DNA from: Flavobacterium sp.
GTDB lineage: Bacteria > Bacteroidota > Bacteroidia > Flavobacteriales > Flavobacteriaceae
Length of the DNA stretch: 64,000 nucleotides
NCBI RefSeq assembly: GCF_027484205.1
Contig: NZ_JAIXUB010000015.1
Coordinates: 434,001-498,000, forward strand
Reading direction: 5' to 3'
Shown: in pieces, positions 27,901 through 35,790 of the stretch
Layout: each line of letters begins with the position of its first letter
Numbering within the stretch: position 1 is the stretch's first letter
Notes under the pieces: generated by a model
Told to the model about the DNA's origin: nothing
The model's input: only the letters and a program-made list of their open reading frames with translations
Databases searched by the model: none
Program-made: the position numbers and the translations under genes

Positions 27901-27982
27901 AAGAACGCAAGCACAATTGCAAGGAAGAACACCTAACAAAGTGATTATCGTTCCAGGAAAAATCATCAATTTAGTAGGATAA
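24965..27982 (+). CDS. leuS: Leucyl-tRNA synthetase
   Basis: This 1005-residue class I synthetase charges tRNA-Leu. The HIGH-type motif is PYPSGAGLHVGHPLGY (~38-53). The Bacteroidetes insert follows around 140-200, the CP1 editing region runs from about 300 (FTTRPDT to GTGAVMAVP), and KMSKS is in VEKMSKSKYN (~780). Two heptamer arrays sit inside the frame: 25842-25869, coding roughly residues 293-302 (PTSNFQLP) just before the editing domain, and 26591-26625 (residues ~543-553). The segment near residues 655-750 also looks variable. It is longer than the ~950 residues I expect, yet the frame is intact. Confidence 0.95.
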   Translation: MKYFHEQIEAKWQEYWAKNQTFAATNNSDKPKYYVLDMFPYPSGAGLHVGHPLGYIASDIVARYKRHKGFNVLHPQGYDSFGLPAEQYAIQTGQHPEKTTRENIARYREQLDKIGFSFDWSREVRTSNPDYYKHTQWIFIQLFNSWYNKNTDKAEDIATLISIFEKEGNTPVNAVCDDNIAPFSAAEWNAFSSEEQQKILLHYRLTYLAETEVNWCPALGTVLANDEIVNGVSERGGHPVIRKKMTQWSMRISAYAERLLQGLDTIDWTESLKESQRNWIGKSVGALVKFNLIPTSNFQLPTQIEVFTTRPDTIFGVTFMTLAPEHELVSQITTPEQKAAVDAYVEATAKRSERERMADVKTISGVFTGAFAEHPFTKEPIPVWIGDYVLAGYGTGAVMAVPCGDERDYAFANFFKGQNGMPEIKNIFNQDISEAAYGEKSGFELVNSDFLNGLSYKDGTKKIIEELEKIGQGKGKTNYRLRDAVFSRQRYWGEPFPVYYVNGLPQMIDSKHLPIVLPEVEKYLPTEDGQPPLGNATTWAWDSVQCSVVSNQLIDNVTIFPLELNTMPGWAGSSWYWMRYMDAHNEKEFAAADALKYWENVDLYIGGSEHATGHLLYSRFWNKFLKDRGYAPTEEPFKKLINQGMILGMSAFVYRVLWKIEDKDGNNVEDLRGLPNSFPSIFIGKGMYDKVFKDNSGFMFFMLDKVLNKYPNSNDIIKLSNGGKLVSYFQQLHVDLSVINDFTNELNIEDFKNHPLYSDYSDAEFILEDGKYIVGREVEKMSKSKYNVVNPDDICNDYGADTLRLYEMFLGPLEQAKPWNTAGITGVSGFLKKLWRLYFDDNGLIVTNDEPTPEMYKSLHKTIKKVTEDIENFSFNTSVSQFMICVNELAQLKCHHRAILEPLAILVSPYAPHIAEELWSQLGHEGSISTVDFPIFEAKYLVESEKEYPVSFNGKMRFTIKLPLDLTAAQIEEIVMADERTQAQLQGRTPNKVIIVPGKIINLVG
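25842..25869 (+). repeat. Four exact TTCCAAC heptamers inside leuS
   Basis: Four units, 28 bp, identical to the array at 23792-23868 about 2 kb away. They encode residues in the linker before the editing domain. Confidence 0.95.
26591..26625 (+). repeat. Heptamer array AGTGTTC-type inside leuS
   Basis: AGTGTTC, AGTGTTC, AGTGGTC, AGTAATC, AGTTGAT: five 7-bp units within the coding frame. Confidence 0.7.
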
Positions 27983-27999
27983 TTTTAAAGTATAAGTTT

Positions 28000-28044
28000 A
28001 GCCACAAATTCAAAGATTAATTTTAAATCATTGAATTTGTGGCT
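28000..28044 (+). terminator. leuS terminator
   Basis: AGCCACAAATTCAA (28000-28013) pairs with TTGAATTTGTGGCT (28031-28044), 14 bp, followed by a T-run. Confidence 0.85.
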
Positions 28045-28127
28045 TTTTTATTAAATTCTTGTATAAAACAAACGTTAGATGATTTATAATTTAAAGTTAA
28101 AAATGAACTAGACAAAAATTCGATTTG

Positions 28128-28135
28128 TAGCTTTG
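28128..28135 (+). promoter_or_regulatory. -7 box TAGCTTTG for the gene at 28163
   Basis: TAnnTTTG match 27 bp before the ATG. Confidence 0.5.
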
Positions 28136-28162
28136 AATAAAATAACATTAATCTAAGTAAAC

Positions 28163-28834
28163 ATGAGAAATTTAAACGTTTTAATCGCATTATTTTTTGT
28201 CAGTTGGTCTTTTGCGCAAGAGACAGAAACAAGTTCAACTAAAGAAAAACCAAAATTTTACTTTACTTATGGTATCAATGCACAAGTTCAAGATGAGCTT
28301 AATATTGATAAAAAACTCCAAAATGCAGGTTTGCCAACAGTTAAAAGTTTTACACCGGAATTGTTTGTTGGGATGACTTTTTTTGATAAAAAGTTTTCAG
28401 GAGATTTAGATTTTGGATTTTTGAATTCTAAAAATGATCGTGGAAGTAATGAAAACAGGTACATTGGTTTTACAACAAGATTGCGCGTGCATTATAACGT
28501 AATTAATAAAACAAAAGTTGCTTTGACAACTGGATTAAATTTGTCAAATACCATAGGAGAACTTATACTTTTTACAAAAAATAATTCGATTGATCTTAAT
28601 GATTTAACTCCTATAAATAACGTTGGCAATCTTTCTATTAAAAATAATATGTTTTATGCTGGTCCATCGGCATCGTTATATTTATTTAATGATAAATCAA
28701 CAAAATTACGTCTGAATGTTGGTTATGAGTTTGCCTTCACAAACGGTAAATGGAAATCTGATTATGCTGATGTAGATAATACAGTAAAGGAACAAGGTAA
28801 TAATCGATTTGTTTTTGGATTTACAATATTGTAG
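28163..28834 (+). CDS. Predicted outer-membrane beta-barrel protein, unknown function
   Basis: This 223-residue protein has a signal peptide (NLNVLIALFFVSWSFAQ) and a body of amphipathic strands (KFYFTYGINAQV, RLRVHYNVINK, LRLNVGYEFAF) ending in RFVFGFTIL, a barrel-like C-terminus. No family name is assigned. It has its own -7 box at 28128 and follows the leuS terminator, so it is probably monocistronic or heads the short group 28163-29850. Confidence 0.55.
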   Translation: MRNLNVLIALFFVSWSFAQETETSSTKEKPKFYFTYGINAQVQDELNIDKKLQNAGLPTVKSFTPELFVGMTFFDKKFSGDLDFGFLNSKNDRGSNENRYIGFTTRLRVHYNVINKTKVALTTGLNLSNTIGELILFTKNNSIDLNDLTPINNVGNLSIKNNMFYAGPSASLYLFNDKSTKLRLNVGYEFAFTNGKWKSDYADVDNTVKEQGNNRFVFGFTIL

Positions 28835-28883
28835 TTTTTTGTAACATTTTTCATTTTTTACGTATAAGTAAGAAACAAATACA

Positions 28884-29069
28884 ATGAAAAAACACGAAGT
28901 ACATATTCTAAAGAAATCAGCTGGTTTTGGTGGAATGAAAGAAGAATTAGCTAAAGAAGTAGAACATTTTCTTGATGAAAAAGTGAATCAAGGATATGAA
29001 ATTGTCAATATTTCTTTCACTTATTATGAAGCAAGTGAGTTAATCGCTTTTATAACTATTTGCAGATAG
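28884..29069 (+). CDS. Small hypothetical protein, DUF4177-like
   Basis: This 61-residue soluble protein (KKHEVHILKK, then HFLDEKVNQGYEIVNISF, AFITICR) has the beta-helix-beta outline of DUF4177-type small proteins (long helix, then a GYEIV strand). The assignment is by appearance only. It lies 49 bp after the barrel gene and 79 bp before the zinc peptidase. Confidence 0.5.
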   Translation: MKKHEVHILKKSAGFGGMKEELAKEVEHFLDEKVNQGYEIVNISFTYYEASELIAFITICR

Positions 29070-29148
29070 AAATTGACAATCTGTCATTATAAATATTTGG
29101 CGTACAATTTGATATTCATTTTATAACTTTAATTTTAAAAATATAATT

Positions 29149-29850
29149 ATGGGATTTTCATATATGATAATTATTGGTGTAATCGCACTATTTAGTTGGA
29201 TGGTAAGTTCTAAACTTAAAAGCAAATTCGAACAATACTCAAAAATCAGTTTACGAAACGGAATGTCAGGTGCAGAAATTGCTGAAAAAATGCTTGCTGA
29301 TAATGGGATTAGAGATGTAAAAGTGATTTCAACTCCAGGACAATTAACAGATCATTACAATCCAGTTAATAAAACAGTTAATTTAAGTGAAGCAGTTTAC
29401 AATCAAAGAAATGCTGCTGCGGCTGCGGTTGCTGCTCACGAATGTGGTCATGCGGTGCAACATGCTCAAGCGTATTCTTGGTTGACTATGCGTTCGCAAA
29501 TGGTTCCTGTTGTAAACATTTCATCAAGTTTATCGCAATGGTTAATTATGGGTGGATTGATTCTTGGAATTGCTTCAAAAGGAACTTCTATCGGACTTTA
29601 TGTTGCAGTAGCAGGTTTGATTTTAATGGCAATTGCAACAGCATTTAGTTTTATAACTTTACCTGTAGAATATGACGCGAGTAATAGAGCTTTAGCTTGG
29701 TTGAAAAATAAAAACATGCTTGGTCAAGAAGAATACGCTGGCGCAGAAGATGCTTTAAAATGGGCAGCAAGAACTTATGTAGTTGCGGCACTTGGAGCTT
29801 TAGCATCACTATTGTATTGGGCTTTTCAAGTTTTAGGTAGAAGAGAATAA
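29149..29850 (+). CDS. YugP-family neutral zinc metallopeptidase
   Basis: This 233-residue membrane protein has an N-terminal helix, a zinc-binding HECGH motif in AAVAAHECGHAVQHAQAY, two or more hydrophobic segments after it (LIMGGLILGIASK, VAVAGLILMAIATAF) and EYDASNRALAWL, where the third ligand Glu is expected. This is the Zn_peptidase_2 (YugP) family; the substrate is unknown. A terminator follows at 29871-29904. Confidence 0.88.
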   Translation: MGFSYMIIIGVIALFSWMVSSKLKSKFEQYSKISLRNGMSGAEIAEKMLADNGIRDVKVISTPGQLTDHYNPVNKTVNLSEAVYNQRNAAAAAVAAHECGHAVQHAQAYSWLTMRSQMVPVVNISSSLSQWLIMGGLILGIASKGTSIGLYVAVAGLILMAIATAFSFITLPVEYDASNRALAWLKNKNMLGQEEYAGAEDALKWAARTYVVAALGALASLLYWAFQVLGRRE

Positions 29851-29870
29851 GCTTAGATTAAATAAAATAT

Positions 29871-29904
29871 AAAGGATTTTAAGACAACTGTTTTAAAGTC
29901 CTTT
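29871..29904 (+). terminator. Terminator of the zinc peptidase gene
   Basis: AAAGGATTTTAA pairs with TTAAAGTCCTTT (12 bp including one G-U) and is followed by a T-run. Confidence 0.8.
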
Positions 29905-29914
29905 TTTTTATTTT

Positions 29915-29939
29915 TGTCACACAGAGCGCAGTCGAAGTG
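29915..29939 (+). repeat. Copy R3 of the dispersed imperfect palindrome
   Basis: TGTCACACAGAGC then GCAGTCGAAGTG. With R4 (30250-30273) it brackets the 92-residue membrane protein gene as a direct repeat. Confidence 0.8.
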
Positions 29940-29957
29940 GCATCTTCCATCTTCACA

Positions 29958-30236
29958 CTATTGCTTCAAATTTGTTAAAAAAGTAACTATTGAAAACCAA
30001 GCAACGGTATGAATTAGCAAACATTTGAAGTAGCTTTTATCGGAATTAAAATGTTTATAAATTTGAACGCAAGCATAAGCGAAAGCAATTGGTACAAGCA
30101 AAAACATCATCAATTTTCCAAAGTTTGGTGTTTTAGCATCACCAGGAAAAAGTAAGTAAAACAGATAACTTATTGCAATATAAACAACATAAAAAACTAT
30201 AGTCAGGGTTTCTTTTGAAAATTTGTTGAGGTTCAT
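29958..30236 (-). CDS. Small three-helix membrane protein, unknown
   Basis: This 92-residue protein has three hydrophobic stretches (IVFYVVYIAISYLFYLLF, LMMFLLVPIAFAYACVQIY, LIHTVAWFSIVTFL). No family was recognised. It is bracketed by two directly oriented copies of the dispersed palindrome, only 13-19 bp from either end. Codon use is not obviously different from its neighbours. No promoter was seen in the 37-bp gap to the Lrp gene. Confidence 0.5.
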   Translation of the reverse strand: MNLNKFSKETLTIVFYVVYIAISYLFYLLFPGDAKTPNFGKLMMFLLVPIAFAYACVQIYKHFNSDKSYFKCLLIHTVAWFSIVTFLTNLKQ

Positions 30237-30249
30237 ATTTTTGTTTTTT

Positions 30250-30273
30250 TGTCACACTGAGCTTGTCGAAGTG
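30250..30273 (+). repeat. Copy R4 of the dispersed imperfect palindrome
   Basis: TGTCACACTGAGC then TTGTCGAAGTG, directly after the Lrp gene stop. Confidence 0.8.
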
Positions 30274-30744
30274 CTATAATTGTATTTGTCTTTCTATTTG
30301 TTGTTCTAATGAAATAAAAGTTTCTGTTCGAGAAACACCATCAATGGGTTGGATTTTTTTATTCAAAAGTTGCATTAAATGTTCGTTATCTCTACAGATA
30401 ATTTTGATTAAAATACTCCAATTTCCTGTGGTATAATGACATTCTAAAACTTCAGGAATTTTTTTTAATTCTTTTACAGCTTCAGCATTGGAAGCCGCTT
30501 TTTCTAGGTAAACACCAATAAAAGCCATGGTTTTATAACCCAATACTTTGTTGTTTACAATAAATTTAGAACCCGAAATCACACCAGCATCTTCTAATTT
30601 TTTCAATCGTTGGTGAATTGCTGCTCCTGAAATTCCAATTTTATTTGCGATTTGCAGTATAGGTTTTCGAGCATCTTCCATTAAGAAACGAAGAATTTCT
30701 TTATCGATTCCGTCAATTTCAATTTGAAGCTGATTGATTTTCAT
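30274..30744 (-). CDS. Lrp/AsnC-family transcriptional regulator
   Basis: This 156-residue regulator has an N-terminal helix-turn-helix (ILRFLMEDARKPILQIANKIGISGAAIHQRLKKLE) and a C-terminal RAM ligand-binding domain. The family binds amino acids and forms octamers. It is downstream of, and on the same strand as, a saccharopine-dehydrogenase-like gene, which suggests a link to lysine-type metabolism; this is inference. A -7 box TATTTTTG lies at 30762-30769, between the two genes, so it can be transcribed alone. Confidence 0.9.
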   Translation of the reverse strand: MKINQLQIEIDGIDKEILRFLMEDARKPILQIANKIGISGAAIHQRLKKLEDAGVISGSKFIVNNKVLGYKTMAFIGVYLEKAASNAEAVKELKKIPEVLECHYTTGNWSILIKIICRDNEHLMQLLNKKIQPIDGVSRTETFISLEQQIERQIQL

Positions 30745-30761
30745 TAGTTATAATTTTAAAG

Positions 30762-30769
30762 CAAAAATA
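30762..30769 (-). promoter_or_regulatory. -7 box TATTTTTG for the Lrp gene
   Basis: Minus-strand TAnnTTTG match 18 bp before the ATG at 30744. Confidence 0.45.
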
Positions 30770-30797
30770 GAGATTTTGTTTTAAAACTAAATATAAT

Positions 30798-32174
30798 TTA
30801 AACAGAAACGACTAATTTATCAGGATTATATCCAATGTAAGGCATAACCGTTTCTTTGAAAATCACTCCAAATTCTTCTAATTCTTTCAAAATAGGTTCG
30901 TAAACTTCTTTTCTAATTGGTAATTGAACTCCAGGTGTTTTTATGTTTCCGTTTAAGATTTGTAATGTCGCCATTGCTACAGGTAAACCAACAGTTTTAG
31001 CCATGGCAGTGTAGGTTTGATCGTCTCCAATGCAAACCATTTTAGAGTCAATTTGTTGTTGTTTTCCATCCAATTCGTAACCAAATTTATGGTACATTAC
31101 AATCATGTCTTTATCATTAGGTTGTAAAGTCCAACTGTCATTTAAAATGCGTTCAAGAATTTGTGCAGGAGAAGCATTTTTTAGACCTACAATTTTATTT
31201 GGGTTGAATAAATCCAATTCTAATAATTTATCCCACATGATGTCATCTTGCTCAATATTTAAAGCCAAACGCATTTTAATTTCAACAGAATCCGTTGGAT
31301 GATAAGGTAAAAATGAATTGGTAAACTCACGGAAACTCATCGTTTCAGAATTTTCCATTACGTAAGTATCATCGGTCATTCCTAGTTGGACAAACATATT
31401 CCAAGCTTTAGAAAAACCAACTCTTCTAATGGTTCCACGATATAAAGTTAACACATCGTCTAATCCATAAACGCTTCTGTATTTTAGAGAATCTCTGTTG
31501 GCATAACCTTCAAATTTTCCGTAACCTTCAACTAATAAAAACTCAGTTCTACGAAACAATTTATTATACGGAATGTATTTGTATTTTCCTTCTTGAATGA
31601 ATTTTGCAGCGCCACCTTGACCTGCTAAAACTACGTTTCTTGGTGCCCAAGTGAATTTGTAATTCCAAAGATTATTGTCGCTTTCTGGAGCAACTAATCC
31701 GCCACAGAACGATTCGAACAAAATCATTTTTCCACCTTTTTCACGAATTTCATCAATAACTTTCATAGCACTCATGTGATCAATTCCTGGGTCAAGCCCA
31801 ATTTCATTCATGAAAATTAATCCGTTTTCTTTTGCAGCAGCATCTAAACCTTGCATAGCATCAGAAACATAAGAAGCGGTAACCATGTGTTTTTTGAAAG
31901 TAATACAATCTTTAGCAACTTCAATATGCATGTGAGCTGGCAACATCGAAATTACAATATCCGCTTTTTGAATTTCTGCATGACGTTGAGTTTCATTGTT
32001 GATGTCAAGCTGAATTGCTGTTGCATTAGGATGGTTGTTAGTTTTTCTTTGAGCCAATTCTAAAGATAAATCACCAATAGTAATATGAAGATTTTGTTCA
32101 ACAGATTTGTTTAAAAGGTATTGAATTAAAGAAGAAGCCGAACGACCTGCGCCAATGATTAGTATGTTTCTCAT
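30798..32174 (-). CDS. Saccharopine dehydrogenase family protein
   Basis: This 458-residue NAD(P)-dependent oxidoreductase has an N-terminal Rossmann motif (NILIIGAGRSASS), a catalytic-domain segment EIGLDPGIDHMSAM and the C-terminal saccharopine dehydrogenase domain (ESFCGGLVAPESDNN, KFTWAPRNVVLAGQG). It may act in lysine breakdown via saccharopine or on a related amine; the substrate is not settled by sequence. The start at 32174 is chosen because the Rossmann fold begins at once and a -7 box TAGCTTTG (32195-32202) lies just upstream, excluding the longer frame from 32249. Confidence 0.85.
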   Translation of the reverse strand: MRNILIIGAGRSASSLIQYLLNKSVEQNLHITIGDLSLELAQRKTNNHPNATAIQLDINNETQRHAEIQKADIVISMLPAHMHIEVAKDCITFKKHMVTASYVSDAMQGLDAAAKENGLIFMNEIGLDPGIDHMSAMKVIDEIREKGGKMILFESFCGGLVAPESDNNLWNYKFTWAPRNVVLAGQGGAAKFIQEGKYKYIPYNKLFRRTEFLLVEGYGKFEGYANRDSLKYRSVYGLDDVLTLYRGTIRRVGFSKAWNMFVQLGMTDDTYVMENSETMSFREFTNSFLPYHPTDSVEIKMRLALNIEQDDIMWDKLLELDLFNPNKIVGLKNASPAQILERILNDSWTLQPNDKDMIVMYHKFGYELDGKQQQIDSKMVCIGDDQTYTAMAKTVGLPVAMATLQILNGNIKTPGVQLPIRKEVYEPILKELEEFGVIFKETVMPYIGYNPDKLVVSV

Positions 32175-32194
32175 GGTTTGTTTGTAATTGGATG

Positions 32195-32202
32195 CAAAGC
32201 TA
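32195..32202 (-). promoter_or_regulatory. -7 box TAGCTTTG for the saccharopine-dehydrogenase-like gene
   Basis: Minus-strand TAnnTTTG match 21 bp before ATG 32174. It falls within the coding part of the longer alternative frame, which is therefore rejected. Confidence 0.55.
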
Positions 32203-32211
32203 AACAAATTC

Positions 32212-32267
32212 CAAATAGCAAAAAACAAATAGCAAAAATCAAATAGCAAAAAACAAATCCCAAATAA
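32212..32267. repeat. Heptamer array alternating CAAATAG and CAAAAAA
   Basis: Eight 7-bp units (CAAATAG, CAAAAAA, CAAATAG, CAAAAAT, CAAATAG, CAAAAAA, CAAATCC, CAAATAA) lie upstream of the saccharopine-dehydrogenase-like promoter. Confidence 0.8.
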
Positions 32268-32389
32268 ATTCCAAAAATCAAATTTGAAAATTTCAAATGC
32301 TCAGGTTTTGAAAATTGAATTTTTGAAAATTGAATTTTATTTGGGATTTGTTATTTTGTTCCGAAGCATCGGAATTGAAATTTCTCCTT

Positions 32390-32704
32390 TTATTCCAAAC
32401 CTTCAAGATCTTTTATTGCTTCTTTATTCTCATTTATTTTTTTCTGTTCAAATTGTTGATCTTTTTCAACTTCGTCTTTTATTAAATATGTTTTTCCCAA
32501 AACAAAAATGGCACATATATATGCGATGGCAAATAACCATTTGGTAAGCTTTCTTTGATTTGTATCTGACTTTTTAAAAGTAAGAAATATTAAAACTAAT
32601 GCAATTCCAATAGGTAAAAGAGCTAAAGTATCTAAAGGTAATATTGAGAAAATTACACTCAATACAACAAATATAAATGATAAAATTAATAATGTCTTCC
32701 TCAT
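32390..32704 (-). CDS. Small membrane protein with charged coiled tail, unknown
   Basis: This 104-residue protein has hydrophobic helices at about 5-23, 25-43 and 56-73, then a highly charged, probably coiled C-terminus (DEVEKDQQFEQKKINENKEAI). No family was recognised. It lies 25 bp downstream of the DUF3108 gene on the same strand and may be co-transcribed with it. Confidence 0.5.
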   Translation of the reverse strand: MRKTLLILSFIFVVLSVIFSILPLDTLALLPIGIALVLIFLTFKKSDTNQRKLTKWLFAIAYICAIFVLGKTYLIKDEVEKDQQFEQKKINENKEAIKDLEGLE

Positions 32705-32729
32705 GTTTATGATGAATTTGTTTCAGTAA

Positions 32730-33494
32730 TTATATACCAGTTGCTGATGCTAAAACTAATTGACCAGTTCCAACAGGAATGCTAAATTTCATCAGCGCAG
32801 GAACTTTTTTAGAATCGGCTGTGAGCCAAATTAAGTTTTTGTCTGTTCCTTTTAAAACATTTGTTTTTGCTCCAATGGAAAGTTTGTAACATACTTTTTC
32901 ACCAAGATTTCCTGCATTTACTTTTTCATTTCCCATATATTTCAAGGTTACAGGAATTTGTTTTTCATCAAAAACTATAGTAAATGATTTTGTGTCACCT
33001 GATTTCATTTTAGAAAAATCTAAAGTTCTAACTTTATATAAAAGAGAAACTACATCTTGAGTTGATCCACCAATTGTAAATGTTTTTGAGGTTTCTGCTT
33101 GATTTCTTTTTTTTACAACACTTGTAACTTGTGTTCCTTTAAAAGTATATTTTTCTTTTTTGGTATAACCACCTTCATCAATACTTCGTTTGTACAAACT
33201 TGGTTTTAAAGTAGATGGATTTACATAGGATTCATAAATATCACGAATTTTGAAAAACTTGTCCCACTTACTAAATGTAGCTAACTCACAATTCAAATGT
33301 AAATACGTGTTTTTTGCGGTGCTAACAGTTTCTGTTGACATAGTTACTTGAGCTAATTGTGTCATTAATCCACTCATGTTATAAGAACCAGAATAAACTA
33401 ATTTTTCCCCAGATGGAACAACAACTACCTTGGTTTCTGTTGTAAAAGAGCAGAAAATTAAAAGAGTCGCAATGATAAATGTTATTTTTTTCAT
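32730..33494 (-). CDS. DUF3108 secreted protein
   Basis: This 254-residue protein has a signal peptide (ITFIIATLLIFCSFTTE) and then a DUF3108-type lipocalin-like beta fold (GEKLVYSGSYNMSG, LLYKVRTLDFSKMKSGDTKSF). The family is periplasmic and of unknown role. A -7 box TATATTTG is at 33512-33519 on the minus strand. The 104-residue membrane gene follows. Confidence 0.8.
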   Translation of the reverse strand: MKKITFIIATLLIFCSFTTETKVVVVPSGEKLVYSGSYNMSGLMTQLAQVTMSTETVSTAKNTYLHLNCELATFSKWDKFFKIRDIYESYVNPSTLKPSLYKRSIDEGGYTKKEKYTFKGTQVTSVVKKRNQAETSKTFTIGGSTQDVVSLLYKVRTLDFSKMKSGDTKSFTIVFDEKQIPVTLKYMGNEKVNAGNLGEKVCYKLSIGAKTNVLKGTDKNLIWLTADSKKVPALMKFSIPVGTGQLVLASATGI

Positions 33495-33511
33495 GTCTTA
33501 AGTTTATGATG

Positions 33512-33519
33512 CAAATATA
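33512..33519 (-). promoter_or_regulatory. -7 box TATATTTG for the DUF3108 gene
   Basis: Minus-strand TAnnTTTG match 18 bp before the ATG. Confidence 0.5.
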
Positions 33520-33585
33520 AAATTTTAAAATTGTTAAAATCTAAAGGAAAACATAAAAATCCTTTACGGTTCAATATATAACTGA

Positions 33586-33593
33586 TATTTTTG
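33586..33593 (+). promoter_or_regulatory. -7 box TATTTTTG for the DUF423 gene
   Basis: TAnnTTTG match 25 bp before the ATG at 33619. Confidence 0.5.
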
Positions 33594-33618
33594 TTTAAAA
33601 TTATATACAATCATAATT

Positions 33619-34005
33619 ATGGATAAAAAAATATTTGGAGCAGCAAGTTTTTTTGGAATGACAGCTATAATTCTTGGAGCTTTTGGAGCACATGCTTTGA
33701 AAAAAGTTTTAACGGTTGATCAATTAGTAACATTTGAAACAGGAGTAAAGTATCAAATGTATCATGCTTTATTTTTACTCTTTTTAGGATTGAATAATCA
33801 TTTGAATTATAAAATCAAAAAAACCATTTTAATATTGACTATTTTAGGAATAATTTTCTTTTCAGGTTCTATTTATTTATTGGCTACAGATAGTTTGAAT
33901 GACTTTAATTTTAAGATAATTGGTTTTATTACACCTATAGGAGGATTACTGTTAATAGTATCATGGGCTATTTTAATGATACATTTTTTAAAGAAAAAAT
34001 CATAA
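33619..34005 (+). CDS. DUF423 membrane protein
   Basis: This 128-residue protein has four hydrophobic helices. The DUF423 signature is clear: MTAIILGAFGAHALKK, then FETGVKYQMYHALFLLFLG, FFSGSIYLLATD and TPIGGLLLIVSWAILM. The family is inner-membrane and without an established function. It stands upstream of pckA but has a separate promoter. Confidence 0.9.
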   Translation: MDKKIFGAASFFGMTAIILGAFGAHALKKVLTVDQLVTFETGVKYQMYHALFLLFLGLNNHLNYKIKKTILILTILGIIFFSGSIYLLATDSLNDFNFKIIGFITPIGGLLLIVSWAILMIHFLKKKS

Positions 34006-34042
34006 ATTTTTAATAAACTACAACGTTGTAATAATTAATTTT

Positions 34043-34050
34043 TACCTTTG
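34043..34050 (+). promoter_or_regulatory. -7 box TACCTTTG for pckA
   Basis: TAnnTTTG match 35 bp before the pckA ATG. Confidence 0.55.
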
Positions 34051-34085
34051 CAGTCAATTTAATAATTGCAACACAATACAATTTT

Positions 34086-35711
34086 ATGGAGAATACTGCC
34101 CAATCTACGAAATCGATTTCGCTAGAACAATATGGAATCAAAAATGTCCAAGAAATTATATACAATCCATCTTTTGAATTTTTATATAATGAAGAATTAA
34201 GTCCAAGTTTACAAGGTTTTGAAAAAGGCCAACTTACAGAACTTGGTGCTGTGAATGTAATGACTGGAGAGTTTACTGGTCGTTCACCTAAAGATAAATA
34301 CATAGTTAAAGACGCTATAACTGAAAATACAATTTGGTGGAATTCTGAAAAAGCAGTAAATGATAACAAACCAATTTCTCAAACAACTTGGAATGCTTTA
34401 AAAGAAACAACGGTAAATCAGCTTTCTGGGAAAAGATTATTTGTGGTTGATGCTTTTTGTGGCGCTAATGAAAATACTCGTTTAAAAGTACGTTTCATAA
34501 TGGAAGTTGCTTGGCAAGCACATTTTGTAAAAAATATGTTCATTCGTCCAACAGATGCTGAATTAGAAAATTTTGGCGAACCCGATTTTATTGTAATGAA
34601 TGGTTCAAAAACTAGTTTCAAAGATTATGCTTCACATGGATTAAATTCTGAAGTTTATGTAGCTTTCAATCTAACGGAGAAAATTCAATTAATTGGCGGA
34701 ACTTGGTATGGTGGTGAAATGAAAAAAGGGTTATTCTCTATGATGAACTACTATTTGCCGTTACAAGGAATTGCTTCAATGCACTGTTCTGCAAATAAAG
34801 GAAAAGATGGTGATGTAGCTGTTTTCTTTGGATTGTCTGGAACAGGAAAAACAACTTTATCTACAGATCCAAAACGTGAATTAATTGGTGATGACGAACA
34901 CGGTTGGGATAACGATGGTGTATTTAATTTTGAAGGTGGATGTTATGCAAAAACCATTGATTTAAGTGCTGAAAACGAGCCAGATATTTTTGGAGCTATC
35001 AAAAAAGATGCTTTGTTAGAAAACGTAACTGTTGATGCAAACGGAAAAATTGATTTTAAAGATGGTTCTGTAACTCAAAACACACGTGTTTCTTATCCAA
35101 TTAATCATATTCATAATATAGTAAAACCAGTGTCTAAAGCGGGTCATGCTACAAAGGTTATTTTCTTAACGGCAGATGCTTTTGGAGTAATGCCACCGGT
35201 TTCTAAACTAACACCAGAACAAACAAAATATTACTTTTTATCAGGTTTTACAGCTAAATTAGCAGGAACTGAAAGAGGAGTTACTGAACCACAACCAACT
35301 TTCTCAGCTTGTTTTGGAAAAGCATTTTTATCATTACATCCTACAAAATATGGCGAGGAATTAGTGAAAAAAATGGAGCAACATAACGCAACAGCTTATA
35401 TGGTAAATACAGGTTGGAACGGAACAGGAAAACGTATTTCTATAAAAGATACACGAGCTATAATTGATGCTATTCTTGATGGTTCAATTGAAAAAGCGGA
35501 TACAAAAACAATTCCAGTATTTAATTTTGTGGTTCCAACATCGTTACATGATGTGAATTCTTCAATTTTAGATCCAAGAGATACTTACGCTGATGTTTCT
35601 GAATGGGAAACTAAAGCAACCGATTTAGCGGAAAGATTTATTAAAAACTTCATCCAATATACGGATAACGCAGAAGGACAGAATCTAGTTAATGCTGGTC
35701 CACAATTATAA
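34086..35711 (+). CDS. pckA: Phosphoenolpyruvate carboxykinase (ATP)
   Basis: This 541-residue enzyme converts oxaloacetate and ATP to phosphoenolpyruvate, the entry step to gluconeogenesis. It shows the substrate loop [26 protein letters not shown], the P-loop [11 protein letters not shown] near residues 250-260 and the metal/ATP segment GDDEHGWD. Length is typical of the ATP-dependent class. It is monocistronic, with its own -7 box and a strong terminator at 35743-35772. Confidence 0.97.
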   Translation: MENTAQSTKSISLEQYGIKNVQEIIYNPSFEFLYNEELSPSLQGFEKGQLTELGAVNVMTGEFTGRSPKDKYIVKDAITENTIWWNSEKAVNDNKPISQTTWNALKETTVNQLSGKRLFVVDAFCGANENTRLKVRFIMEVAWQAHFVKNMFIRPTDAELENFGEPDFIVMNGSKTSFKDYASHGLNSEVYVAFNLTEKIQLIGGTWYGGEMKKGLFSMMNYYLPLQGIASMHCSANKGKDGDVAVFFGLSGTGKTTLSTDPKRELIGDDEHGWDNDGVFNFEGGCYAKTIDLSAENEPDIFGAIKKDALLENVTVDANGKIDFKDGSVTQNTRVSYPINHIHNIVKPVSKAGHATKVIFLTADAFGVMPPVSKLTPEQTKYYFLSGFTAKLAGTERGVTEPQPTFSACFGKAFLSLHPTKYGEELVKKMEQHNATAYMVNTGWNGTGKRISIKDTRAIIDAILDGSIEKADTKTIPVFNFVVPTSLHDVNSSILDPRDTYADVSEWETKATDLAERFIKNFIQYTDNAEGQNLVNAGPQL

Positions 35712-35742
35712 AACAACAAACAAACTATAACCTAAACAAACG

Positions 35743-35772
35743 AAAAAATCCAACAGCAATGTTGGATTTTTT
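35743..35772. terminator. Bidirectional terminator after pckA
   Basis: AAAAAATCCAACA and TGTTGGATTTTTT form a 13-bp stem with a GCAA loop. It serves pckA and the convergent gene ending at 35791. Confidence 0.9.
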
Positions 35773-35790
35773 ATTTTTTAAAATTTTAAA

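Noticed and set aside
34010..34369. 119-codon minus-strand frame over the pckA start
   Set aside because: It overlaps the pckA promoter and N-terminus and shows no recognisable protein.
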